Positions 1-9,900 of a DNA stretch of 32,364 nt are shown piece by piece. Position numbers and translations under genes: made by a program. A model generated the notes under the pieces. It was not told where the DNA came from and did not search any database. It saw only the letters and a program-made list of their open reading frames with translations. Origin of the DNA: CALJIC01 sp039805565 (GTDB lineage: Bacteria; Chloroflexota; Chloroflexia; Chloroflexales; Roseiflexaceae); the NCBI GenBank assembly GCA_039805565.1, contig JBDLTZ010000045.1:1-32364 (forward strand). The letters are read 5' to 3'. The first letter of the stretch is position 1; each line of letters starts with the position of its first letter.

Positions 1-575
1 GCATCCATGTGGTGGACCTGGACGGCGCACGGAGCGGGCGGCCGGTCCACGCCGACGTCATCAGCGCGATCGTGCGAGCCGCCGGGGTGCCGGTGCAGCT
101 CGGGGGAGGGCTGCGTGACGAGGCGGCGGTGCGGATGGCGCTGGGCCTGGGCGTACAGCGCGTGATCCTCGGCACCGCGGCCGTCCACGACCCAGACATG
201 GTGGCGCGGCTGGTGGAGCGTCACGGCGACGCGATCGTCGTCGGGGTAGACGCGCGCGACGGGCTGGTGGCGACGGCCGGCTGGCTCGACACCGCCAAGG
301 TGCGGGCGACTGACCTGGTGGAGCGGATGGCCGAGGTGGGCGTGCGGCGGATCATCTACACCGACATCAGCCGTGATGGCACGTTGACCGAGCCGAACTA
401 CGCCGCCACCGCCGAGCTCGTGAGGCCAGGCGGGCCGGCGATCGTCGCTTCCGGCGGGGTGGGTCAGGTCGAGCACCTGCGGCGGCTGGTACCCACCGGG
501 TGCGAGGCGGTGGTGGTGGGGCGCGCGCTCTACACCGGTGCCCTGTCGCTACGTGAGGCACTGAGCGCATTGTAG
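1..575 (+). CDS. hisA: HisA, ProFAR isomerase (5' truncated)
   Basis: Phosphoribosylformimino-5-aminoimidazole carboxamide ribotide isomerase, a cytoplasmic TIM barrel that opens the sugar ring of ProFAR in histidine biosynthesis. The reading frame is already open at the left edge (first full codon at base 3, reading IHVVDLDGA), so roughly 45-50 N-terminal residues, including the first catalytic Asp, lie outside the window. Seen: VVDLDGARSG, the QLGGGLR phosphate-binding loop, the HisA-typical YTDISRDGTL with the second catalytic Asp, and the C-terminal ASGGV loop. The DISRDGTL motif and the separate complete hisF downstream separate it from HisF. It heads a dense + strand cluster; its TAG stop (573-575) lies inside an inverted repeat. 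Confidence 0.96.
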   Translation, partial: IHVVDLDGARSGRPVHADVISAIVRAAGVPVQLGGGLRDEAAVRMALGLGVQRVILGTAAVHDPDMVARLVERHGDAIVVGVDARDGLVATAGWLDTAKVRATDLVERMAEVGVRRIIYTDISRDGTLTEPNYAATAELVRPGGPAIVASGGVGQVEHLRRLVPTGCEAVVVGRALYTGALSLREALSAL

Positions 576-607
576 ATTTTGGATCTTGAATCTAACATCC
601 AAAATCT
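573..607. repeat. Heptad inverted repeat, TGGAnnn class
   Basis: Five 7-base units fill the hisA/coiled-coil-gene gap. They form 11-bp perfect arms AGATTTTGGAT (574-584) and ATCCAAAATCT (597-607) around a 12-base loop. The left arm begins in the hisA stop codon, and the right arm ends just before the GGAG ribosome site (608-611) of the next gene. There is no T-run, so it is not a standard terminator. The same words recur at 17824-17890 and 2806-2840. Confidence 0.8.
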
Positions 608-616
608 GGAGTACAT

Positions 617-1729
617 ATGACAAACCCGAATAAGCAGAGCGTCACGAGCAAGTACGAGGAGGAGCGGCTGCGCGCCGCCGAGCAATCCCAGATCGTCTAC
701 CTGCAAGGCCAGATCGATGAGCTGCGCCGCCTCATCAAGGAGCAGAACAGCAAGTACAGCTGGGCGATGGAGCAGGTGCGCAAGACCGAGAGCGGAATAG
801 TCCAGGTCGAGGGGATGTTTGACCGGTTCCGCAACGAGGTGACGTTGGCGCTCGACGGCTTCCGGCGTGACATTGCGGTGCTGCGCAAAGAGGTGGCCGG
901 TGCGCTGGTGAAGGTGGACGAGGGCGCGCGGCCGATCCGCGAGATGCAAGCCCAGATCCAGCAGCTCGGTGAGGCGCGGCGCCAGGACCGGGACACGGTT
1001 GCGGGCTGGTGGACGCGCATCGAGGAGCTGGAGCAGCGCACGCTGGGGTGGCAGTCGGCGTTTAAGGAGGCCGAGGAGCGCCACCGCGCGCTAGCGAGCC
1101 AGCTCGAGGGGCTGTACGGCGCCGACGAGGGCGTGCGCGCCGAGATCCGCAAGTTGGCCGAGGATCTTCAGGTGGAGAAGCAGAGCCTGCGACGTCAGGC
1201 GGTGGAGGCCCAGCAGCTCGCCGCAGACCTGCGGCCGCTGATCGAGGCGCACGAGAGCAGGATCGCGCGGCTGGACGAGGTCCGGCACCAGATCGACTCG
1301 TTCGTCGAGCAGATCCCCGGCCAGATCGTCGAGCTGGACGGCCGGATCCTGGAGACCACCTCCGAGGTGAAGCGCGTCGAGCGTCTCTCGACTGAGCGCT
1401 TCCTGATGAGCCAGGAGCGAGTCGAGGAGGTGCGGCGGCTGCAGGACGATCGCATCGCGACGCTTGAGGAGGCGGATCAGTCCAATCTGCGCCAGCTTAC
1501 CACCTGGATCGAGCGGCTTGACGGCTGGGTGCGCGAGCTTGAGCAGCGCCAGGCGCGCGCCGGCAGGCAGGTCGTAGACCTGGAGCGCGAGCACGCGGTG
1601 CACCTGAATGACCTGGAGAAGCGCGATATCCAGCTGCTGGATACACTCATCAGCGCGCTCACGGGTCGTGCCGAGGCTATCCGTGCGGAGCAGGTGGAGC
1701 GCGGGCGGCCGATGCAGGACGGGAAGTAG
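617..1729 (+). CDS. Coiled-coil protein of unknown function
   Basis: A 370-residue soluble protein with no signal peptide and no membrane segment. It is almost entirely charged and helical, with long heptad stretches rich in E, R, Q and L (for example YLQGQIDELRRLIKEQ near residue 30 and QVVDLEREHAVHLNDLEKRD near 320), so a long parallel coiled coil is likely. I do not recognise a named family; SMC-like or filament-like helices are generic matches only. ATG 617 is chosen because GGAG (608-611) precedes it by 5 bases. The TAG stop is 3 bases before hisF, so it is probably co-translated with hisF and sits inside the his cluster. It could be structural or a scaffold; there is no direct evidence for a histidine role. 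Confidence 0.85.
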   Translation: MTNPNKQSVTSKYEEERLRAAEQSQIVYLQGQIDELRRLIKEQNSKYSWAMEQVRKTESGIVQVEGMFDRFRNEVTLALDGFRRDIAVLRKEVAGALVKVDEGARPIREMQAQIQQLGEARRQDRDTVAGWWTRIEELEQRTLGWQSAFKEAEERHRALASQLEGLYGADEGVRAEIRKLAEDLQVEKQSLRRQAVEAQQLAADLRPLIEAHESRIARLDEVRHQIDSFVEQIPGQIVELDGRILETTSEVKRVERLSTERFLMSQERVEEVRRLQDDRIATLEEADQSNLRQLTTWIERLDGWVRELEQRQARAGRQVVDLEREHAVHLNDLEKRDIQLLDTLISALTGRAEAIRAEQVERGRPMQDGK

Positions 1730-1732
1730 GCC

Positions 1733-2509
1733 ATGCTGAAGCGACGAATCATTCCCTGCCTTGATGTGAAGGCTGGCCGCGTCGTGAAGGGCGTAGCCTT
1801 CCTGAACCACCGTGACGCCGGTGACCCGGTGGCGCTGGCGGCGGCCTACGATGCGGCTGGTGCCGACGAGCTGGTCTTCTACGACATCACCGCCAGCAGC
1901 GACGAGCGCGCGATCATGCTGGACGTGGTGGAGCGCACCGCGGCGCAGGTGTTCATCCCGCTGACAGTGGGCGGCGGTCTCCGCACGGTGGAGGATATGT
2001 ACCGCATGCTGCGCGCGGGGGCGGACAAGGTTTCGATCAACACCGCGGCCGTGCTCAACCCGCAGCTGATCGAGGATGGCGCGCGGCGCTTCGGCAGCCA
2101 GTGCATTGTGCTCTCGGTGGACGCGCGGCGCGTCTCGGCACCGGGCGAGCCCGTAGTGTGGCACGTCTTTACCCACACCGGACGCGATGCGCGGCCCACC
2201 GGGCTGGATGCGATCGAGTGGGTGCGGCGCGGCGTGGGGCTGGGCGCCGGCGAGATCTGCATCAACAGTATGGACGCCGACGGCCAGAAGACCGGCTACG
2301 ACTTGGAGCTCCTGCGAGCGGTAAGCGCGGCCGTGCCGGTGCCGGTGATCGCATCGGGCGGCGTTGGTTCGCCGCAGGATATGTACGATGGCGTGGTGGA
2401 GGGGTGCGCCGACGCGGTGCTTGCCGCCTCGATCTTCCACTTCGGTGAGTACAGTGTGGCCGATGTGAAGCACTACCTGGCCGACCGCGGCGTGCCGGTG
2501 CGGCTATGA
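1733..2509 (+). CDS. hisF: HisF, imidazole glycerol phosphate synthase cyclase subunit
   Basis: The cyclase half of IGP synthase. It takes ammonia from the HisH glutaminase and converts PRFAR to imidazole glycerol phosphate plus AICAR. It is 258 residues, the normal length for the family. Catalytic Asp11 (IIPCLDVK) and Asp130 (VLSVDARR) fall exactly at the canonical positions. Phosphate-binding loops are visible at VGGGLR (79-84) and in the C-terminal ASGGVGS, and the HisF-typical INSMDADGQKTGYD is present. The start ATG is 3 bases after the upstream stop. Its TGA stop overlaps the ATG of the moaD-like gene (ATGA), indicating translational coupling. hisH is not in the window. Confidence 0.98.
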   Translation: MLKRRIIPCLDVKAGRVVKGVAFLNHRDAGDPVALAAAYDAAGADELVFYDITASSDERAIMLDVVERTAAQVFIPLTVGGGLRTVEDMYRMLRAGADKVSINTAAVLNPQLIEDGARRFGSQCIVLSVDARRVSAPGEPVVWHVFTHTGRDARPTGLDAIEWVRRGVGLGAGEICINSMDADGQKTGYDLELLRAVSAAVPVPVIASGGVGSPQDMYDGVVEGCADAVLAASIFHFGEYSVADVKHYLADRGVPVRL

Positions 2510-2808
2510 TGGTTGCGGTGCGCTACTTTGCCGGCCACCGCGATATCACCGGGCGGGCGGAGGAGCGGGTTGAGCTGGAGCCTGGGGCGACAGTGGCTGT
2601 GCTGTGGGAGCACCTGGTAGCGCGCTACCCACGGCTGGCCGGCTACAGTGGCCGGCTGCTGTACGCCGTGAACCAGGAGTTCGCCACGCTGGAAAGCGGG
2701 CTGCGGGACGGCGATGAGGTGGCCTTCATCCCACCCGTGAGTGGAGGAAACCGTGTTGGATCAGTCTCGGTGCAGGACGTGAGCGGCAAGGAGAACCGCG
2801 GTGCGTGA
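2506..2808 (+). CDS. moaD: MoaD-like molybdopterin synthase small subunit with C-terminal extension
   Basis: A beta-grasp sulfur carrier of about 100 residues. MoaD delivers sulfur as a C-terminal Gly-Gly thiocarboxylate to MoaE. The fold is recognisable from VRYFAGHRDITG, the GATVAVLWEHL region and DEVAFIPPVSGG (residues 70-81). In the family the Gly-Gly is the last pair of residues. Here it is followed by 19 more residues, ending KENRGA, so the tail would have to be removed or the protein is atypical. The start is ATG 2506 in the hisF stop, with ATG 2509 as the alternative. The following moaE overlaps the stop and supports the MoaD call. Family assignment is firm; activity as written is uncertain. 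Confidence 0.85.
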   Translation: MMVAVRYFAGHRDITGRAEERVELEPGATVAVLWEHLVARYPRLAGYSGRLLYAVNQEFATLESGLRDGDEVAFIPPVSGGNRVGSVSVQDVSGKENRGA

Positions 2809-3274
2809 CCCAACATCCCAAACCCCGCATTCAACATCGTTCCTCGTGACGCGCGAGCCGCTCGATCCCGCTTCGCTGGTGGCGCTGGTGCAGGGGCCAG
2901 ACATGGGCGCGGTGGTGACCTTCTCGGGAGTGGTGCGGAACAATTTCGGCGGGCGGCAGACGGCGCGGCTGGAGTACGAGGCCTACGAGACAATGGCGGA
3001 GGTGGTGCTGGCGGAGATCGCCGCCGAGGCACGTGCGCGATGGAGCACCGGACCGATTGCCGTGCACCACCGGGTGGGCACGCTGGAGATCGGGGAAACC
3101 GCCGTGCTGGTGGTAGTGACCTCGGCGCACCGCCATGAGGCTTTTGAGGCGGCCGAGTGGATCATGGACCGAATCAAGGAGAAGGCCCCGATCTGGAAGA
3201 AGGAGATCTGGGCTGACGGCGAGGCCGAGTGGGTTGGAGACGAGAAAGAGAGAAAGGCGAGTCTTGAGCCGTGA
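2801..3274 (+). CDS. moaE: MoaE, molybdopterin synthase catalytic subunit
   Basis: The large subunit that inserts two sulfurs from MoaD into precursor Z (cPMP) to make molybdopterin. Family landmarks are GAVVTFSGVVRNNFGGR, VHHRVGTLEIGE, HRHEAFEAAEWIMD and the active-site lysine region APIWKKE. GTG 2801 is chosen because AAGGAG (2788-2793) precedes it by 7 bases; GTG 2846 would give a more typical N terminus but lacks such a site. With the 2801 start, residues 3-13 are encoded by a heptad repeat (2806-2840), and the C-terminal SLEP plus stop fall in another (from 3258). The start overlaps the moaD stop by 8 bases, so the two are coupled. Confidence 0.94.
   Translation: MRDPTSQTPHSTSFLVTREPLDPASLVALVQGPDMGAVVTFSGVVRNNFGGRQTARLEYEAYETMAEVVLAEIAAEARARWSTGPIAVHHRVGTLEIGETAVLVVVTSAHRHEAFEAAEWIMDRIKEKAPIWKKEIWADGEAEWVGDEKERKASLEP
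2806..2840. repeat. Heptad array inside the moaE start region
   Basis: Five 7-base units (tgaccca, acatccc, aaacccc, gcattca, acatcgt), degenerate relatives of the acatcca/aaatcca units at 17863-17890. The first unit contains the moaD stop codon, and the array is translated as moaE residues 3-13. The units are diverged, so this is the least certain of the heptad loci except the short one at 30731. Confidence 0.5.
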
Positions 3275-3353
3275 GATGGGAGTCTTGAGGGTGAGCTGGA
3301 CAAGCTTAACCCGCCTCAAGACTCGCGCCTCAAGACTCGCGCCTCAAGACTCA
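3258..3353. repeat. Inverted heptad array, TGAGnnn class
   Basis: Units CGAGTCT, TGAGCCG, TGAGATG, GGAGTCT and TGAGGGT run from 3258 to 3292. The opposite orientation follows as three 14-base copies of CGCCTCAAGACTCG (3312-3353, the last base differing in copy three). GAGTCTTGAGG (3280-3290) and CCTCAAGACTC (3314-3324) are perfect 11-bp arms with a 23-base loop. The array separates convergent genes, and its third unit supplies the moaE stop. It could act as a two-way transcription barrier, although there is no T-run. Confidence 0.85.
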
Positions 3354-3360
3354 CTCCTCG

Positions 3361-3549
3361 TTACTGGAGGAGCATCTCAAAGTTCGGCCGGTCATCCCCG
3401 CCGGCGCGCCGCAGGCCACGCTGGACAGCTCGCACCGTCTCGTCCCCGATCCAGAATGTGAGCAGCGAACCGAGAACCAGCCCGACCGCACTGCCGATCG
3501 CGGCGCCAATGCCGAACAGAACGTAGCGGGTGTGCTTGCTGCTGTCCAT
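3361..3549 (-). CDS. Small single-pass membrane protein, unknown function
   Basis: A 62-residue protein starting MDSSKHTRYV, with one glycine-rich hydrophobic segment (about residues 10-34, FGIGAAIGSAVGLVLGSLLT) and a basic, soluble C-terminal tail (RRAGGDDRP). ATG at 3549 is preceded by a GAGG site that overlaps the rsfS stop, so it is probably the last gene of the rsfS transcript. The longer frame reaching to 3675 is only open sequence antiphase to rsfS. I do not recognise a family; the glycine pattern resembles small YtxH-like membrane proteins only loosely. Confidence 0.7.
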   Translation of the reverse strand: MDSSKHTRYVLFGIGAAIGSAVGLVLGSLLTFWIGDETVRAVQRGLRRAGGDDRPNFEMLLQ

Positions 3550-3557
3550 ATGGTTCC

Positions 3558-3920
3558 TCACTGAACAACCACGACGGGGATTGCTTTGCTCCAGAGACGT
3601 TCGATGCGGTAGTAGTCCCGCAGGGTGGCGGAGAAGATATGAACGACGACGTCGCCGTAGTCCAGCACGATCCATCCTGACTCCGCGGTCCCCTCCCGCC
3701 GCGGGTGGCGCTCGAGCTCCGTGGCGATCGTCTCGTCGATCGCGTCGAGGATCGCCTTCAGCTGGCGGTCGCTCTCCGCCGAGCAGATCACGAAGTAGTC
3801 TGCGATCGTATTGAGCTTTCGCAGGTCGAGCATCACAATGTCGCTCGCCTGCTTATCCTCCGCGAGCTCGACAGCGCGCCGTGCGAGCGCCGCCGACTCG
3901 AGTGTCTGTTCTTCTATCAG
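3558..3920 (-). CDS. rsfS: RsfS, ribosome silencing factor (probable CTG start)
   Basis: RsfS (Iojap/YbeB family) binds ribosomal protein uL14 and blocks subunit joining during starvation. The sequence has the family core DIVMLDLRKLNTIADYFVIC, SDRQLKAILDAI, GWIVLDYGDVVVHIF and YYRIERLW. The only standard in-frame start is GTG 3836, which would remove the first helix (LARRAVELAEDKQASD). The frame stays open upstream, and a perfect AGGAGG (3932-3927) sits 6 bases before CTG at 3918-3920. Starting there gives 120 residues, the usual length. No in-frame ATG, GTG or TTG exists farther upstream. A good promoter lies at 3977-4005. The stop overlaps the ribosome site of the small membrane-protein gene. 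Confidence 0.88.
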   Translation of the reverse strand: MIEEQTLESAALARRAVELAEDKQASDIVMLDLRKLNTIADYFVICSAESDRQLKAILDAIDETIATELERHPRREGTAESGWIVLDYGDVVVHIFSATLRDYYRIERLWSKAIPVVVVQ

Positions 3921-3976
3921 CGTAAGCCTCCTTGGCGTCCGCTCGGTGGAAGCGGTATGAGTGTCTGGTACCCCTG

Positions 3977-4005
3977 ATTCTACCAGAACCAGCGCTAACT
4001 GTAAA
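3977..4005 (-). promoter_or_regulatory. Sigma-70-type promoter for rsfS
   Basis: On the minus strand: -35 TTTACA (4000-4005), 17-base spacer, -10 TAGAAT (3977-3982) extended by TGG (TGGTAGAAT). It sits about 55 bases upstream of the proposed CTG start, just past the cvpA stop. A 9-base repeat ACTGTAAAT around 3998-4020 (plus strand) gives a second TTTACA, offset by 9 bases. Confidence 0.7.
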
Positions 4006-4020
4006 TACTGTAAATACTGT

Positions 4021-4560
4021 CTACGGCAGGCCGAGCATCGTCTGGGCGGCGAAGCGGTAGCTCTCGGGCAGCAGCCCGATCACCAGCGGGCCGGCCGCAG
4101 CCGCCACTACCGAGGCGTAGCGCGACTCAGACAGCGCCTGCGACCACACGGGGTATGGGAAGGTCGCCGCTGCGACCAGCAGCGCAGCGCTCACCAGCAC
4201 CCCTTGGGCTACACCCAGCACCCCGCCGAGCAGGTGATCGGCCCATCCCAGGAAGCTCAGCCCAACGAGCTCGTGGATCAGGCTTGCCAGCAGGCTGGCC
4301 GCCCCGCTTACGGCGGCGAAGACGAGCACGAACCCCAGCGCCTGGGCGAGCGAACCGTCCGAGATGAACGACGCCAGAGACTCAGCGGCCACAGGCGCGT
4401 AGCGACCGGCTACCACCACCCCGGTGACCGCGCCGGCGACTGCGAGCACCTGCCGGATGAGCCCCCAGTAGATGCCGAGCGCGCCGCTCAGCAGAATAAC
4501 GATGACGATGGCAAAATCGATACTGTTCATACATACTGACGTAGACGTCGGCTCGGCCAT
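4021..4560 (-). CDS. CvpA-family membrane protein
   Basis: A 179-residue inner-membrane protein with four hydrophobic segments (about residues 14-36, 38-55, 72-95 and 105-135). It shows the CvpA pattern: NSIDFAIVIVILLSGALGIYWGLIRQ, then a conserved-looking GWADHLLGGVLGVAQGVLV segment. CvpA proteins are linked to colicin V production and envelope homeostasis; the biochemical role is unsettled. Start ATG 4560 has a weak AGGTGA about 14 bases upstream. ATG 4530 (MNSIDF) is an equally plausible start by family alignment. It lies between dnaK and rsfS on the same strand, with a strong hairpin separating it from dnaK. Confidence 0.85.
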   Translation of the reverse strand: MAEPTSTSVCMNSIDFAIVIVILLSGALGIYWGLIRQVLAVAGAVTGVVVAGRYAPVAAESLASFISDGSLAQALGFVLVFAAVSGAASLLASLIHELVGLSFLGWADHLLGGVLGVAQGVLVSAALLVAAATFPYPVWSQALSESRYASVVAAAAGPLVIGLLPESYRFAAQTMLGLP

Positions 4561-4616
4561 ATTTGTTGCATCGTCACCTGCTACCGGCCATTGTAGCAGA
4601 CAGTGTGCCGCGCAAG

Positions 4617-4657
4617 CGGCGGCCCCCCTCCACCCTGGGGTGAGAGGGGGGCCGCCG
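4617..4657 (-). terminator. Strong GC hairpin downstream of dnaK
   Basis: Perfect 14-bp arms CGGCGGCCCCCCTC (4617-4630) and its complement (4644-4657). The loop can itself pair (CACCC/GGGTG), making one long, nearly continuous stem. It lies 21 bases past the dnaK stop in the direction of transcription. There is no T-run after it, so it may work as a factor-dependent or RNA-stabilising end rather than a classic intrinsic terminator. Confidence 0.65.
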
Positions 4658-4677
4658 TCGCGGTGGATGAAAGAAGC

Positions 4678-6582
<1,905 letters not shown>

Positions 6583-6947
6583 AGCTTCTTCCTCTCTTCA
6601 GCAGTTGTGCTCGGCGGCGCTGGTACGCTCTGCAAGCCCTGTCGGTGCGCCCCGGTTGAACTGTCCTAAGTGTACTCGAAGCCTGCTAGCGGTCTATATG
6701 TGCCGCGTTAGAGGAGTGTTGGAGTTTACGGGCGCCCGGGCGACGCCCTGTCTCGATCTGAGCCGCGTATATACGATATGCTGTAGTAAATCCTGGGCGT
6801 ATCTGTCACGCTCCTGTCATGTGAGTCTACGCCATTCAATAAATTAGGACCATGGCACTATCGAAAACCGTTTTAAAGACATGATATCATTACATTTGAC
6901 ACAGTATGGCCTGAATATGGCCCCACGCTGCCTTGAAGGAGCGTCCG
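6583..6947. promoter_or_regulatory. Divergent intergenic region between dnaK and the first beta-helix gene
   Basis: A 365-base region with no convincing gene. It must hold the dnaK promoter (minus) and the promoter of the beta-helix gene (plus). It is GC-rich near dnaK and distinctly AT-rich from about 6780 to 6925. Perfect 10-bp palindromes occur at 6766-6775 (CGTATATACG) and 6881-6890 (ATGATATCAT). A consensus TTGACA lies at 6896-6901, but no good -10 follows at 16-18 bases. GGAG at 6937-6940 is the ribosome site of the plus-strand gene. No clear dnaK promoter was identified. Confidence 0.5.
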
Positions 6948-9900
6948 ATGTCACGCCATCCCCAGGTTTTCATTTCCACCGCTGTGCTGACGATGGTCCT
7001 CTCGCTCTGCCTCATCGCCGCGGAGCGCCCGTCGGTTCTCTACGCAGCGGGGGACTTCATCGTCACGACGACGCAGGATATCGACGGCACGACGTGTGGC
7101 GCGACCTGCTCGCTACGCCAGGCGATTAACGCCGCCAATGCCTCGGGCGGCGGCACCGTCAAGTTTAACCTGTCTCCGGTCTCCAACCCACCCGAGGTCG
7201 TCCCCGGCGGCAACGCGTGGCGCATCACGCTCAGCTCGGGACTCGGTGGCCTGCCGGCGCTCGAGGCCGGGACGGACGTAGACGGAACCTCGCAGGGGGT
7301 CGCGCGTCCATCGCAGGCCAACCTGCTCGGGCCCGAGATCATCATCGATGGGACCAACGTCCCCGGCCGCAGCGGCATCACGATCGCCAGCGTCGGCGCC
7401 GCGAGCGAGGTGAAGGGGCTCTCGATCATCAACTTCAACAGCAGCGGCGGCTTCGCCCAGGGCGTTGGCATCAACGTCACAGCGGGCAGCGGTCACATCC
7501 TGCGCGGCAACTTTGTGGGGGTTGAGGCGAACGGCAGCACTGTGGGCGGCAACGGCTTCGCCGGCATCTGGGTGCAGAGCCTCGCCAGCAACGTGACGAT
7601 CGGCGGCGACGTCGGCGACACGCAGCAGGTCAACGTGGTATCGGGCAACGACCTCGACGGCATCCTGCTGCAGGGCAACGGCAACACTGTCCAGGGCAAC
7701 TACATCGGCACGAACTTCCGCGGGTCAGTTGCCGTGCCGAACCAGGGCGCCGGCATACGCGTCTACTCGAGCAACGACAACGTGATCGGCCCGAAGGACG
7801 GCCAGGAGATCTTCCAGAACATCATCGCCGGCAACCGCGACTACGGCATCGTGATCGACGGTGGGCGCAACACCGAGGTCGCCGGCAACTACATCGGCCT
7901 CGGCATCAACCAGGTCAGCGGCATCAACGATATCGCCCTCCCGAACGTGCGTGGCGGCGTCGAGGTGAACTCAGACGCCCGCGCGGCCAGCGGCAACAAG
8001 GTGGGGGTGGCGGGCCGCCCGCGCAACTTCATCTCTGCCAATACCGGCCCCGGCGTCCGTATTCGCGGCACGACTACCACCACCACACGGGTGTCTAACA
8101 ACGTGATCGGCCTCAACGGCGACGGCTTCCCCATCCTGTCCCCGAATAACACCGGCGGCGGCGTGGTGGTGAGCGGTGCCAGCGGTGTGACGATCGGCGG
8201 GCCGACCTTTGACGAGACGAACGTCATCTCGGCCAACGGGGGTGACGGTATCTTCATCAGCGGCACGAGCGCCAGCGCGCGGTCCACCGGCACCACCATC
8301 CAGAGCAACTGCGTGGGCACCGGGACGGCCTGTATCTATAACCAGACGATCCCCTCGGCGTGGGCCAACGCCCGCGCTGGCGTCGCGCTGGGCAACTACG
8401 TGCATCAGACGACGATCGGCGGCACCGGCGAGGCTGCCAACGTCATCGCCTACAACCTGGGCTACGGCATCGCGATCACAGGCACTGGGGTGCTGACCAC
8501 CACGGTGGCGGGCAACGAGGTGCGCTTCAACGGTCTCGACGGTATCTTCGCCAGCGGCGCGGGCAACACGCAGATTGCCGGGCAGGACGGGGACGGTGCC
8601 GTGGTGGTCTCGCAGAATCTGGGCAGCGGCGTCCGTCTGGCGAGCGCCTCGCTCAGCTCGCTGCAGTTCGTCACGCTCGCGAATAACACGCAGGACGGCG
8701 TGCAGATCGCCGATAGCAGCCGGACGACGCTGCAGAACCTGACGCTCGACGACAACGGCGGCGACGGCGTGCAGATCACCGACAGCCTCACCAACACCCT
8801 GCAGACGCTCACTGTGACGCGCAACGACGGCAACGGTGTGCTGCTCGGGGGCGTGCTGCGCGATACCACTGTGTCCGGCAATCAGGTCCTGACGAACACG
8901 CTCGGCGGCATCGTGGGCACCGGCGCCTGGCGCGGCACGGCGCTCGACGGCAACACGGTGCGCGGTCAGGGGCAGGCCGGTATCAACCTCAGCGGCGCGT
9001 CGCAGCTCACCGCGATCACCGGCAACACCATCCAGCTCAACGGCCACGAGGGCATCCGCGTGGATGGCGGCAGCGACACGGAGATCAGCGGCAACACCGT
9101 GATCAGCAACACGCAGGCGGTATTGCCGCCGTCCGGCACGGCCCTCGGCGGGGTGGTCGTGAACGGCACGACCCGCGCGACGGTGGGCAGCAACACGGTG
9201 CAGCTCCACGCCGGGCGGCCGGGCATCCTGCTCGGCGGCGCGAACAACACGCTGCTGGAGAGCAACGACTCGACCCGCAACGGCACGGGCATCGAGGTGA
9301 CCGACGGCGTCAGCACCACGGTGCGCTCCAACCTCCTGAACCGCAATACGCTGCACGGCCTCCTGGCGAGCGGGACCACGACGCTGACGGTGACACAGCA
9401 GACGCAGCTGAGCTTCAACGGCGGAAGCGGTGTGCGTGTCATCGGCGCCAGCAGCGATGTCGCAATCATCGACACGCAGGTCTACTCGAACAGTGTGAGC
9501 GGCATCCAGCTCGGCGAGGGCGGCTCAGGCCTCTTCCCGCAGCAGGTGACGATCCTGGACAACAAGATCACGGGCAACGGCATCCCGGTGGACGCGAACG
9601 GCGCGCCGACTGTGCCGCTGCCGGTGGCGTCGTCGCTGCTCGGCCGGGGCATCGTGTTCGACCCGGACCCAGCCGCCGGTACGGTGACCAACCCGAACCA
9701 CGATATTGACCCGCCGCTGAGCCTGGCGATCACGACCGGAGGCCAGCTCACGGGCCAGGTGAATATCTCGGGCGCGGCCCAGGCCTGCACGCCAGCCACG
9801 AGCTGCAGGGTGCAGGTGTTCCGCGCCAACCGTGCCACGCAGGACGGCCAGGGGCGCGACAAGCTCGGAGAGGCCCTGGTGAGCGCCAGCGGGCAGTTCA

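Noticed and set aside
3558..3836. Short form of rsfS starting at GTG 3836
   Set aside because: It would lose the first conserved helix, and no ribosome site is found there; the AGGAGG upstream of CTG 3920 fits better.
6583..6720. CIRCE/HrcA operator upstream of dnaK
   Set aside because: No TTAGCACTC-N9-GAGTGCTAA-like inverted repeat could be found in the leader.
7971..9356. A 461-codon minus-strand frame opposite the first beta-helix gene
   Set aside because: Shadow of the real coding strand; composition only, no start signals.
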